43,075 bases of DNA. Source: Gammaproteobacteria bacterium. GTDB taxonomy: Bacteria > Pseudomonadota > Gammaproteobacteria > Xanthomonadales > SZUA-36. The notes below the pieces were generated by a model. That model was not told the DNA's origin, did no database searches, and was given only the letters and a program-made list of their open reading frames with translations. Shown here piece after piece: positions 1 through 8,055 of this stretch. A program made the position numbers and the translations under genes. The stretch covers positions 1-43,075 of the forward strand of contig JAJRRA010000005.1 of the NCBI GenBank assembly GCA_024279945.1, given 5' to 3'. The first letter of the stretch is position 1. Each line of letters starts with the position of its first letter.

Positions 1-111
1 TATGTCTATCTGCGTCATGTCTTTACCGAACTACCGAAAGCAGAAACCGTTGAGGCCATTGAAACACTGTTGCCAGGCAACATCGACAAGGATCAGATCA
101 GGGCCGGTTGA
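1..111 (+). mobile_element. IS66-family transposase (TnpC), C-terminal end only
   Basis: The frame starting at base 1 reads YVYLRHVFTELPKAETVEAI and continues about 16 codons to TGA at 109-111. The YLRHV-x-TxLP-x-A-x-T-x-E and LLPGN pattern is the C-terminal element of IS66 TnpC transposases (family knowledge). Everything upstream lies outside the window. IS66 elements normally have some non-coding sequence and a terminal inverted repeat after tnpC, yet the next gene ends only 16 bases away. The copy is therefore either a remnant or has inserted into the 3' end of the neighbouring ATPase gene. Confidence 0.8.
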
Positions 112-127
112 GCAAGCCTGTCGTTTA

Positions 128-2593
128 TTAACCGGTTACGAAAAGTGCTAACTCATCTTGATGAACCACGTATGCAACGATATAGAAAATAGGAAGGAGA
201 CCTTTTTTAATACCATAAGGTGGCGAAACTAATTTCTTGTTTAGTTCAGTAAAAGGTTTTGAGTCTAACTCGGTTGATGCGAGAAATTCCTCTAGGGCAT
301 CCCACAACGGCAAAATATTATTGCGTGATTCTTTCTCTCTAGATGGCCCAGAAATTTTCCAACCATCCTTCGTTATGCTGTGAAACCCAGGCTCCTTTAG
401 AACTGCCAAATACAGTGCCTTTTCGGGAGGAAATTTTTCAATACCAAAGTCTTCTTGGTTGGAGTGAGTGAGCAAGGCCTTCATGAGCTTATTTCTTGCT
501 GCGTTTGCCTGAGATGAGGGTTTGTTTCGGTTGACCAATTCATTACGAATGATTGGCGCCTCTGGATAGATCTCTTCCATCACATTGGATAACTTAAACT
601 GGAATTCCCGACGACTATTAACCTCCATTTTATTTTTGTTCCAAGTCCACAGGCTATTTTCAGGCTCTTCTAGTATTGATTCCAAAATTTCAGCTTCTGC
701 CTGTTTAGCAGCTTTAAGCCTGTCTTTGCATTCTCGCGCCGCAATTGGATCTGAATTAAGTTCAGAACGATTTGATTGGATTCTTTCAATGGCAAGGACC
801 TCTCCTGCCGTCTCTCTGAGTTGAAAGCCGGATGGCAGAAACCCTAATACATCTTGATTGGAGAAATAGGGTGTTACTTTATTTTCAAACAATTCTTTAT
901 CTTCACGTTTTTGGGAAAGAAAGATAATTAACCTTGGAATTTCTGAGAGTCTCTGTTCCCGCTTGAAACTTTCCGCATCAGTAAAAATCGGTTCAAAATA
1001 ACGGAGAGTATGGCTCTTTATTGTTGATCTTCGTGCCACGATTGCGGTAATAGGCCTGCGCTTATTTAGAACCTCAACCAAATCAAAATGACCAAGCTGA
1101 AGCAGTTCCTCTGATACTGCTTCGTCAATATCAAAATCACTACCTTGCCAAACTCTAAATTCACCGCTGAACTTTCTGAATTGAACGATGGATTGGAATC
1201 TTAGTCGTTCCAAACCATGCTCAACCTCAAACCGTTTAGGTATTGATAGCTCTAGTAATTCTTGAGAGGCTCTTAGTCCAGATCGCTGACCAATGATATT
1301 GAGTAAACCAATTGTTTTGATCAATTGTGTCTCGGTTTCAGTTGCTTCACTATGCCTGTCTAATGCATTCAATACTTCAGCCCATCTTCTATGCGTAAGG
1401 GAATCTGTTACGGTTGCGGGTTGATTCAAAATGAAGTAATCAAAAATTTCCCACGGGTATATCCAATCTTCCGCCGACTCTAATCTTGTTAAACTTTCTT
1501 GGAAACCGTGAGGCTCATGACTACCAAGATAGCTGAACAATGTCCGCTCGTTTTGAGCAACTCTCTGACAAAGTAATGGAAGAATTTGTGCCGTAACTGG
1601 ATGAAGTGGATAGCAACTAGTAAATATTTTTCTCGCTTCATCTAAATCAAATGCTGTTGAAAGATGATCTAGTTTCTCAAGTCCTGATAGAAAGCCGTCG
1701 ACTGCTTTTTTAACAACAGCTTTTTGTTTTGAATCTAATTTGGTTTGGATCGCAGTGCCAACCACTCTAAGCGTTTGTTCAGCAGCCTCAAGAAATGGCA
1801 CAGACTCGAATCGACCTTGAATTTTTGCCCACTCATCACGCAGCCCTTGGCCCAAGCCCTTTGCATATTGTTCGAATGCCTGATGCATCATCACAAAAAG
1901 AAATAAATTCGATTTGCTCCCCTCAAATGCTTTTTCGGCTAGTGCTTGAAGAAGGTAGATATCATTGGCACCATAATGCCTCGCTTCGTATTCAAGAAAT
2001 TTGCCCAATTCATCAATAACAAAAATAATGCCCCGGCATTTTTTTCTAGCTAAAGCCGCCTGGAGTTCACCGATCATTTCCAATATTTCGGGGATAGAAA
2101 CATTGCTGTTTCTAGCTGAGTCTAGACGCCCAACAATTTTGGGCATTCGGCCACGTTTCCCACTCAAAAATGATCTTGCCGAACTATGAAGCGCCTGGAC
2201 TAACCTTTTTGATAACGACTCTGGTGAACCAGTTATAAGAATAGGCAAAAAGCCGATTGATCCACGAATGTGCAATTCAATCGATTTGGCGATCTCCTTA
2301 TCAGCTTCTTTCAAAATCCGGGCTGCTGCTTTACTTGCTTGCGACTTTGGGTCACCAAGTAAATGTGGCAAGAACACTCCAAACGAAGATTTGCCAGAAC
2401 CATATGGGCCAACCAAAGACCAGGACCTCGGTACCGACTCTTCACTCATGGTATCGGCAACTCTATTGAGAACATGTAAAGCCCTAGATGTCGGTATATA
2501 GCTTTCAACAACGGCCACCGAGCCAGCATCGCGCTCAATATTAATTGAACGGGTATAGATTGCATTTACCTGAATTAATTTCTCAAGACTCAT
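128..2593 (-). CDS. sspC: SspC-like P-loop ATPase of a DNA phosphorothioation system, possibly C-terminally truncated
   Basis: This 821-residue protein has a Walker A motif GPYGSGKS at residues 62-69 and a Walker B-like IIFVIDELGKF at 189-199. It is the large ATPase that accompanies DUF4007 and cysteine desulfurase genes in Ssp (single-strand phosphorothioation) loci. In those systems it works with the SspB and SspD proteins in sulfur modification of DNA (family knowledge). Its ATG overlaps the stop of the DUF4007 gene (ATGA), so the two are translationally coupled. The C-terminus stops at LALFVTG, directly beside the IS66 fragment. Related large ATPases usually continue after the 'DELALY' stretch, so truncation by the insertion is likely but not proven. 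The gene is AT-rich compared with the rest of the window. Assignment rests on the neighbours as much as on the sequence. Confidence 0.65.
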   Translation of the reverse strand: MSLEKLIQVNAIYTRSINIERDAGSVAVVESYIPTSRALHVLNRVADTMSEESVPRSWSLVGPYGSGKSSFGVFLPHLLGDPKSQASKAAARILKEADKEIAKSIELHIRGSIGFLPILITGSPESLSKRLVQALHSSARSFLSGKRGRMPKIVGRLDSARNSNVSIPEILEMIGELQAALARKKCRGIIFVIDELGKFLEYEARHYGANDIYLLQALAEKAFEGSKSNLFLFVMMHQAFEQYAKGLGQGLRDEWAKIQGRFESVPFLEAAEQTLRVVGTAIQTKLDSKQKAVVKKAVDGFLSGLEKLDHLSTAFDLDEARKIFTSCYPLHPVTAQILPLLCQRVAQNERTLFSYLGSHEPHGFQESLTRLESAEDWIYPWEIFDYFILNQPATVTDSLTHRRWAEVLNALDRHSEATETETQLIKTIGLLNIIGQRSGLRASQELLELSIPKRFEVEHGLERLRFQSIVQFRKFSGEFRVWQGSDFDIDEAVSEELLQLGHFDLVEVLNKRRPITAIVARRSTIKSHTLRYFEPIFTDAESFKREQRLSEIPRLIIFLSQKREDKELFENKVTPYFSNQDVLGFLPSGFQLRETAGEVLAIERIQSNRSELNSDPIAARECKDRLKAAKQAEAEILESILEEPENSLWTWNKNKMEVNSRREFQFKLSNVMEEIYPEAPIIRNELVNRNKPSSQANAARNKLMKALLTHSNQEDFGIEKFPPEKALYLAVLKEPGFHSITKDGWKISGPSREKESRNNILPLWDALEEFLASTELDSKPFTELNKKLVSPPYGIKKGLLPIFYIVAYVVHQDELALFVTG

Positions 2594-3519
2594 GCAACTT
2601 CCTCTATGGAACTCATATTAGATTGATAGCGGTCCCTCAAAAACTCCATTGGCTGCATGTTATTAAGACGATATAGCTGATGTAATCCAGCTGTTTCCCT
2701 TAACTCCCAAGCTTGGGGATATGCATTGACTAATTTTTCCAGGTGCGCAATCAATCCATTCTCAGTCAATCTAAAAACAGACCCGATTGCAGGAAAGCGT
2801 TCTCGAGTATGCATGAGCCTTTCAATTGGAAAACTAGAAATATCTAGGTTTTCAAAAAGCTGTGATACAGCGTACCCAACGATTTCAGTCGGTAATTCAT
2901 CACGTCTGCCGAGGTCCGAAACATACGACTTGGTGGGAAAATCGTAGCTTAGCAATCCTAGCGTCGAAAGCGGAGAGTCAAGAGATTCCTCTGGCGGGGT
3001 TCTCGAACTGGTCGGCGTTCTTGAATACATGCGAAGCAGGACCGCTACATCTTTCTTTGCAGTTGTTGCTGCGAATCGTGCCGCAACGTGTTCTTTGCAA
3101 AAATCGACAAATGCAGCTTGAGTTTCTTGGGAATCGAACGAGGTTTTATGGAAACGATTAAAGTACCAATAATTAACAGTTGCCTGCTCCGGAGAAGTGC
3201 TAAGCAACCAATGAATAAGCCAGATAGTAGCGTCATCCTCTAAATATGGATCCCAGCCATCTTCTCCAAAAATTGCCGTGCCTAATTCACTTGCCTCAAA
3301 TGCATACCGACCTGATGGTTGCAACATTTGTGCGGCAATCAACCAGAACCTAATTGACCGAACCATGTTCTTGCCAACACCCAATCTCGTTGTAGCGTCA
3401 TCAGCTTCGAATACCGCCTGGTCTTTTTCAAATTCTGAGAACCCTCTAGTTAACCAAGGGTAACGGAGAGGAAAACTTTCATGGCGCCCTAATCCAATCC
3501 TGTCGGGATTAAATTTCAT
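2590..3519 (-). CDS. sspB: DUF4007 family protein, SspB-like
   Basis: This 309-residue protein shows the DUF4007 pattern FPLRYPWLTRGF near the N-terminus, then DDATTRLGVGKNMVRSIRFW at about 40-60 and WDPYLEDDATIWLIHWLL at about 88-105. In Ssp systems the DUF4007 protein is SspB, reported as a DNA nickase needed for single-strand phosphorothioation (family knowledge). The start is firm: its ATG overlaps the TAA of the upstream small gene by one base (TAATG), and its TGA overlaps the ATG of the ATPase. The three genes therefore form one tight operon. I identify the family from remembered sequence pattern; no search was run. Confidence 0.68.
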   Translation of the reverse strand: MKFNPDRIGLGRHESFPLRYPWLTRGFSEFEKDQAVFEADDATTRLGVGKNMVRSIRFWLIAAQMLQPSGRYAFEASELGTAIFGEDGWDPYLEDDATIWLIHWLLSTSPEQATVNYWYFNRFHKTSFDSQETQAAFVDFCKEHVAARFAATTAKKDVAVLLRMYSRTPTSSRTPPEESLDSPLSTLGLLSYDFPTKSYVSDLGRRDELPTEIVGYAVSQLFENLDISSFPIERLMHTRERFPAIGSVFRLTENGLIAHLEKLVNAYPQAWELRETAGLHQLYRLNNMQPMEFLRDRYQSNMSSIEEVA

Positions 3520-3743
3520 TAGTTTTCCCCTGAAGCTTTTGAGTTAGCCACCAGCTCAAGTTTCAGTTGCTGACGATCCTTAAGGAATTCTTCCGCTTGG
3601 ATCAAAAACCAATGCTTTAGCTTTAGGTCTTCTTTGGCAAGCGCTTGATAAAGCTCTTGCTTGGTCTCAGGATCGATTTCTATAACGATTCTGCCGCTAG
3701 GTCCAACGCTCATATTTTGTCCGAAATTTATGTTACATAACAT
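3519..3743 (-). CDS. Small ribbon-helix-helix-like protein, candidate autoregulator of the ssp operon
   Basis: The protein has 74 residues from the ATG at 3743, or 64 from a second ATG at 3713. The core PSGRIVIEIDPETKQELYQA followed by an amphipathic helix (LKLKHWFLIQAEEFL) resembles a ribbon-helix-helix fold: one beta strand and two helices. Such proteins bind short repeated operators. Two copies of TGTAACATAA, 19 bases apart, flank the first ATG and lie 15 bases upstream of the second, which favours the 3713 start. Neither start has a clear Shine-Dalgarno sequence. The stop overlaps the sspB start by one base. The function as an autorepressor is inference; a structural role in the Ssp complex is also possible. 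Confidence 0.5.
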   Translation of the reverse strand: MLCNINFGQNMSVGPSGRIVIEIDPETKQELYQALAKEDLKLKHWFLIQAEEFLKDRQQLKLELVANSKASGEN

Positions 3744-3756
3744 TGCTTATGTTACA
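3728..3756. promoter_or_regulatory. Direct-repeat operator upstream of rhh-sspB-sspC
   Basis: On the plus strand TTATGTTACA occurs at 3728-3737 and again at 3747-3756, a 19-base period (about two helical turns). Read on the minus strand this is a tandem TGTAACATAA. It lies between sspA and the small DNA-binding-like gene and overlaps the predicted transcription start. This is the arrangement expected for a ribbon-helix-helix autorepressor. The binding partner is inferred. Confidence 0.5.
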
Positions 3757-3761
3757 TCGAT

Positions 3762-3790
3762 ACAGTACTAAGAGCCAGTAGAACTGTCAG
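3762..3790 (-). promoter_or_regulatory. Candidate sigma70 promoter for rhh-sspB-sspC
   Basis: Reading the minus strand, CTGACA (plus coordinates 3785-3790) is followed after 17 bases by TACTGT (3762-3767). The -35 matches five of six consensus bases; the -10 keeps the TA...T core. The predicted start near 3755 falls on the direct repeats, so a protein bound there would block initiation. Not tested. Confidence 0.35.
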
Positions 3791-3852
3791 CGGTTAAAGC
3801 GGGTTTTATTGAGCTGAATTCCGCTGAACTATCACCATCAAGAAAAACCGTT

Positions 3853-5043
3853 TTATTGAAGGCTACGAATGCTGGCGATTTCTTCTTTGACTCTTTTACA
3901 AACGTAATCGATATCATCCTTTGTTGTGGGTCGCCCAAAGGTAAACCGAATTGCACCGTACAATCTATCGTCATCTATCCCCATTGCACGTAGGACATAT
4001 GATTGTTCAACTGCGCCAGAAGTACAGGCGGAGCTAGATGAGATAGCAATATCAGGCATTCGGTTCATGAGTGCTTCAGCATCCACACCCATGAAACTGA
4101 CATTAACGATATTGGGAATTGCATGGTTTCTGTCACCATTAAAAACAGCACCCTCAATTTGTGAAACCCTGCTTTGGAAGTAACTGCTCAATGCACCAAT
4201 GTGTTTTTTATCTACTTCAAATCGATCACTTGCCAATTTAAATGCAGCGCCCATTCCAACTATTTGATGGGTTGCCAAAGTGCCTGACCTAAGACCAAGC
4301 TCCTGGCCGCCACCATCGATAATTGGTTTCAACTTTTTTTCTACACCACGACTGACATATAGAGCCCCAACTCCCTTTGGGCCGTAAATCTTGTGCCCTG
4401 AAAGTGACATTAAATCAACCTTTAGTTCGTGAAGATTTATCGGGACTTTGCCAGCACTCTGGGCGGCATCAACATGAAAAAGGCAATCATGACCTGCTAA
4501 CAATTCACCAATTTCTTCTAAATCTTGAATGACCCCCGTCTCGTTGTTCACGTGCATTATCGAAACTAGAGTGGTGTTTGGCCGTAACTCCTTTTTCAAT
4601 AGCGAAATATCTAGGACGCCAGATTCATCAATGCCGATTAAGGTTGTGTCCACAGCCGATTGCGCAAGCACATTTAATGAAGAAATAACAGCTTTGTGTT
4701 CGGTTGTCAGAGATATGACGTGAGGCAAACCGGATGCGCCGAGCATTGCCCCTTTGATTGCAAGATTATCTGACTCGGTTGCACCAGAAGTGAATACAAG
4801 CTCCCGAGCGTTACAGCCAATTAACTGAGCAATCTGTGACCTTGCTTTATCTATTGCATCTTTTGCCCTGTTCCCGAAAACATGTTCAACAGATGAAGGA
4901 TTACCGAACGCATCCTCAGACTGCAAATACTGTACGACCAAATTTGCTACACCCTTATCAACCGGGGTTGTTGCTGCATAGTCTAAATAGAGCGGCAAAT
5001 TTCGCCTGAGTGAAACTTTGTTCAAAATTATCGTACTCACCAT
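3853..5043 (-). CDS. sspA: Cysteine desulfurase, SspA/IscS-like
   Basis: This 396-residue class V aminotransferase takes sulfur from cysteine with PLP. It has LDYAATTPVD at the N-terminus, the PLP lysine K218 in SGHKIYGPKG, and the persulfide cysteine C340 in SSSSACTSGA followed by QSYVLRAMG. In Ssp systems this enzyme (SspA) supplies sulfur for the DNA phosphorothioate (family knowledge). Here it lies just upstream of the small regulator-sspB-sspC operon on the same strand, separated by 109 bases that hold an operator and promoter. It is probably transcribed separately, with possible read-through. ATG at 5043 is followed directly by GTG. No Shine-Dalgarno is visible and the best promoter would give a very short leader. 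Assignment as SspA rather than a housekeeping IscS is from context. Confidence 0.75.
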   Translation of the reverse strand: MVSTIILNKVSLRRNLPLYLDYAATTPVDKGVANLVVQYLQSEDAFGNPSSVEHVFGNRAKDAIDKARSQIAQLIGCNARELVFTSGATESDNLAIKGAMLGASGLPHVISLTTEHKAVISSLNVLAQSAVDTTLIGIDESGVLDISLLKKELRPNTTLVSIMHVNNETGVIQDLEEIGELLAGHDCLFHVDAAQSAGKVPINLHELKVDLMSLSGHKIYGPKGVGALYVSRGVEKKLKPIIDGGGQELGLRSGTLATHQIVGMGAAFKLASDRFEVDKKHIGALSSYFQSRVSQIEGAVFNGDRNHAIPNIVNVSFMGVDAEALMNRMPDIAISSSSACTSGAVEQSYVLRAMGIDDDRLYGAIRFTFGRPTTKDDIDYVCKRVKEEIASIRSLQ

Positions 5044-5341
5044 TGGAGTTGATGTTTTGTATGATAGTAGAACTACATATCAAAATGTGAGAATGCACCA
5101 TTTGAAGGGTCCATCAAAGGTTGGAGTCTCCGATAAAGCCGGGGCGGTTCAGTCTCAAATTTCAAAAGAGATGGTTTCATTATCTGGAACTTCATCTTTT
5201 GACCGCTACCATGGCATTCGTGAACTGCTTTCGCAATTAGCAAGCCATGACCTAGCTTGAACCGTCAAGACGAATTTTAAAATGGTCTTTCCGGTCCCGT
5301 TTCATCTTCATTGACAGTTTCACGCGGCGACTTGAACGGGG
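5044..5341. other. Intergenic region upstream of sspA
   Basis: 298 bases without a confident gene. A plus-strand open frame at 5018-5260 (80 codons) overlaps the sspA start and resembles nothing I recognise. Apart from the candidate sspA promoter I see no repeat or RNA structure. The boundary between the AT-rich Ssp segment and the next genes probably lies here or just beyond. Confidence 0.4.
5056..5083 (-). promoter_or_regulatory. Candidate promoter for sspA
   Basis: On the minus strand TTGATA (5078-5083) and TACAAA (5056-5061) are separated by 16 bases. The predicted start, near 5049, would leave only about six leader bases before the ATG at 5043, so the message would be nearly leaderless. 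Weak evidence. Confidence 0.25.
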
Positions 5342-5662
5342 CTATCTTACCCCGAAGACCATTTCACGTACTTGTTCGACCATGTAATGGTTGGGTTCTT
5401 CAGATAACCAGGCATCAATGTCTTCACGTAATTTCTTGCAATAATTGGCTCGTTCTTGCTCATCTTTAATGCTTTCCAGAACATGAAGGTGGGCGTAATA
5501 ACCCCGACCAGACTCTTGCCACTCGATATCCATATCTCCATCTGCAGGCCCATGGCCCATTTCCTTAAGGTATTCATCCAGGGCTGCTTGTTCTTCCGGC
5601 GATAGATCGTGACGACAATCTTCAGAGCGAATATCTTTCAGAAAAAAAGTTTCTGTAGTCAT
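5342..5662 (-). CDS. Hypothetical 106-residue acidic protein
   Basis: The product has 106 residues, is acidic and soluble with no membrane segment or signal peptide, and reads MTTETFFLKD to MVEQVREMVFGVR. It contains a hydrophilic, probably helical C-terminal half (ESIKDEQERANYCKKLREDI). A Shine-Dalgarno-like AAAGGATA lies about nine bases before the ATG, supporting this start. It is 64 bases downstream of the ankyrin gene on the same strand and may be cotranscribed. I do not recognise the family; an immunity or partner role for the ankyrin protein would be speculation. Confidence 0.65.
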   Translation of the reverse strand: MTTETFFLKDIRSEDCRHDLSPEEQAALDEYLKEMGHGPADGDMDIEWQESGRGYYAHLHVLESIKDEQERANYCKKLREDIDAWLSEEPNHYMVEQVREMVFGVR

Positions 5663-5726
5663 ACTATATTATCCTTTTAGTTTTCGATTGATTAAGGGTC
5701 ATACCGTTTGATTGAATAACTTATTA

Positions 5727-7562
5727 TCAAATCTTTGTCCCGGCCAAGCCGCTATTCCTCATCCAATGCACCTCTTCCGGAACATCAATTCCGCAAGCCC
5801 TCATAGCCTTAACCGCGTGAAACCATAAATCCTCAACCCCAGGAAAGTATTTGATGCCATCGCCACCTGCTGTCAGGAGTCCAGTCACATATCCCAGGGG
5901 TAATTCCGGATGCTTCTGCAAAAGTCCGTTCAACTCGTCTTTGCAGTAAGGAATGATTGTTTCAGCCACATCTGGAAAAAGGAAGGCACAGCAGAGCCCT
6001 GTCAGGTCTGGTTTGATGCCATATTCACTGAGCAGTCCAACAGATTCCTCGATGTCCCACAGATCGATTTCATTCTTGTATCCATACATCAATACCGTTG
6101 CAACCAGTTCAAACCCATCGGTGTCGTCAAGAGCGGGTGTTCCATCATCCTGCAGCATCACAAACGGTGGGGCCTTATTTTCTGTGTTTTGTTCGTCTGG
6201 GAGACGGTCGAGTATCTGTTTTATTATTTCCGGGTTGGCTCTCATACAGGCGCGCTTCAGCAAGGAACCGAATTCCTCGGAGGTATCAGGAAAACAGAGG
6301 TCGACTGGTACTCCATTGCACAACAGCAATTTTGTGATTCGGGCGCTGCCCTGGTCAATTGCATTATGTATTGGATAAAAACCTTCGTCATCATGAAGAT
6401 TCGGGTTTGCACCATTTTTGAGCAGCAGATCGATCAGTTCAATTGCTTCATCTGTCTGCGCTGCGTTGCATGCGTGTTTGAGCGGCACCATTCCTTTCAG
6501 ATCACGCCAATCCGGGTTCGCGCCCCGGGCAAGAAGAATTATGGAAACACCCACCAAATGGTGCGATGCCGCCATTGAAAGTGGCGACCAGTCAGCTTCA
6601 CCTTCTGCGAACGGCTCGATGTGTGCCCCGGCGGCAATGAGATATTCAGCTATATCCTCATTGCCACCCTGCAGGGCCCATATGAGAGGCGTAGATGCCG
6701 GCTCACACGCAGCATTTACATCGGCGCCATGTTCGATCAGTAGCGTAACCATTTCCAGAGATGATCTTTCCGCTGTAAGCATCAAAGGGCTTAGTTGCCT
6801 GATTCCTGATATGTCTGCTGTGTGGTTTGCATCCGCCCCTGCTTCAAGGGTCTTCAATAATAAATCTGCATCATCCTGGACGATGGCCTGAAAAATTTCC
6901 GGCAGGTCATCTGTTTCAACCTGATTCTCCTCAGATTCTTCCATTGAATCGACGCCAAAAAGTTCAGCAAGCAGGCCGGTTATGTCATCCTCTTCATCTT
7001 CGCTCTCATAGTCTTCCAGACTTAAGTCTTGATCAAAGAAGTGACCATAAACTACGGTGGAAGCGTACTTTGCAAACCAATATTCGTACTCTTGAGAAGT
7101 GATTTCCCATGAGGTAAATAACCTGTTGAAGATTTCACGTTCAAAAAAAGTAAAATCAATATCGGCTCTTGTAACTTGTTCGGCTGCTAAAATAGTCAGC
7201 AGTTGGAGATACCTGTCTGTGATTTTCGCTGCGCAACCGTCTACCAGCGCAAGGAAACCGTCATGATCTTTCACCGATGAAAGTGCTTCCTGCGTTTCAT
7301 GAAGGTAGGTGTAGAAAAAACTCTTCTCGTTATGCATGATCGGAGTATCTGGATCAAACATGGTGCGCACCTTTTTTATGTCATTTGTTTCTTCCAGGTA
7401 TTCAATCGCTTTGCGTGCATAAATAAATTTCCGGCAGTACCCTCTGACCTCCCCCAGGGAAGTCTCTTGTTCTTCAGTAAATTCACCATCTCCACTGGCA
7501 ACCAGGTAAGCACATCGGCATATGTCATCTATCAATTCATCATGAAATTCAATTTCTGCCAT
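5727..7562 (-). CDS. TerB-like N-terminal domain protein with ankyrin repeats
   Basis: 611 residues from the ATG at 7562. I prefer this to the ATG at 7592 because GAGAAG sits six bases upstream of it and the longer start has no ribosome site. The N-terminus (DELIDDICRCAYLVASGDGEFTEEQ) has the all-helical, acidic 'A-x-x-DGE-x-x-x-E' pattern of TerB-like domains (tellurite-resistance family). A very acidic linker around residues 185-215 (YESEDEEDDITGL) follows. After it come at least five ankyrin repeats (for example SPLMLTAERSSLEMVTLLIEHGADVN and TPLIWALQGGNEDIAEYLIAAGA) up to about residue 440, and a non-repetitive C-terminal region. Ankyrin arrays bind proteins, and TerB-like domains are frequent in phage-defence and stress loci. 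Its position beside the Ssp locus makes a defence link possible. Specific function unknown. Confidence 0.7.
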   Translation of the reverse strand: MAEIEFHDELIDDICRCAYLVASGDGEFTEEQETSLGEVRGYCRKFIYARKAIEYLEETNDIKKVRTMFDPDTPIMHNEKSFFYTYLHETQEALSSVKDHDGFLALVDGCAAKITDRYLQLLTILAAEQVTRADIDFTFFEREIFNRLFTSWEITSQEYEYWFAKYASTVVYGHFFDQDLSLEDYESEDEEDDITGLLAELFGVDSMEESEENQVETDDLPEIFQAIVQDDADLLLKTLEAGADANHTADISGIRQLSPLMLTAERSSLEMVTLLIEHGADVNAACEPASTPLIWALQGGNEDIAEYLIAAGAHIEPFAEGEADWSPLSMAASHHLVGVSIILLARGANPDWRDLKGMVPLKHACNAAQTDEAIELIDLLLKNGANPNLHDDEGFYPIHNAIDQGSARITKLLLCNGVPVDLCFPDTSEEFGSLLKRACMRANPEIIKQILDRLPDEQNTENKAPPFVMLQDDGTPALDDTDGFELVATVLMYGYKNEIDLWDIEESVGLLSEYGIKPDLTGLCCAFLFPDVAETIIPYCKDELNGLLQKHPELPLGYVTGLLTAGGDGIKYFPGVEDLWFHAVKAMRACGIDVPEEVHWMRNSGLAGTKI

Positions 7563-7970
7563 TTTACTTCTCACATTTAGGGGATGGATCAAAGTAGTAT
7601 CAAAGCTGTTTTCTCAGCCTTTCGTTTTTGTGGGAAATTGCTTGCTTGTCTGCTTGATGTTGCTCGTTGCGAGCAGGTTGGTCAGCGACCGGAGACGTGA
7701 GCAAAGCAGCGTCTCCGGTAAGCCATTCAGGGCCGTTTGCATGCCTTGTATTATACTACAAAAAGGCTATCTATGCCTTGTAAATCACGATGATTTGATG
7801 GTTTTATATTCCGTATAATCAGCAGGTTAGGGCGGCTTTAGCCTGGCATCCTTGATGTGATTATCTCTTTGGCATTCATGGTCAAAATCCAGGAGCAGAG
7901 CCCCCCTTTCGCCTCGCCAACGGCATGCCCAAAATGCTGTCTCATTCCATCCCAACTACCATAAAAATGG
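7563..7970. other. Intergenic region with two hairpins
   Basis: About 400 bases between the ankyrin and Mrr-like genes, with no supported gene. It holds a perfect 6-bp hairpin at 7661-7675 (TGCTCG-TTG-CGAGCA) and a perfect 10-bp stem at 7688-7719 (ACCGGAGACG with a 12-base loop). No U tract follows on either strand, so neither is a classic terminator. The sequence GCCTTGTA occurs twice at about 7743 and 7774. Confidence 0.5.
7688..7719. repeat. 10-bp perfect inverted repeat
   Basis: ACCGGAGACG (7688-7697) and CGTCTCCGGT (7710-7719) flank a 12-base loop. It lies about 125 bases upstream of the ankyrin gene start. It could be a leader structure for that gene, a transcription terminator without a U tract, or a trace of a mobile element end. 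Confidence 0.45.
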
Positions 7971-8055
7971 TGGCTGAAAAGCCTCCGGATTATGATGATT
8001 GATTTATGCAACACCATAGATAAGTGGTAGGCAACTGCTTCTTTCCTACACCTGA
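7971..8055. repeat. Repeat A, copy 1 (85 bp)
   Basis: Starts TGGCTGAAAAGCCTCC and ends GGCAACTGCTTCTTTCCTAC-ACCTGA. An equally long copy is at 10913-10997 (about 70 of 85 positions identical by eye) and a shorter one is at 9995-10031. This copy overlaps the last bases and stop codon of the Mrr-like gene. Confidence 0.7.

Noticed and set aside
5018-5260. 80-codon plus-strand frame overlapping the sspA start
   Set aside because: No ribosome site, no recognisable fold, and it overlaps a confident gene; listed only as part of the intergenic description.
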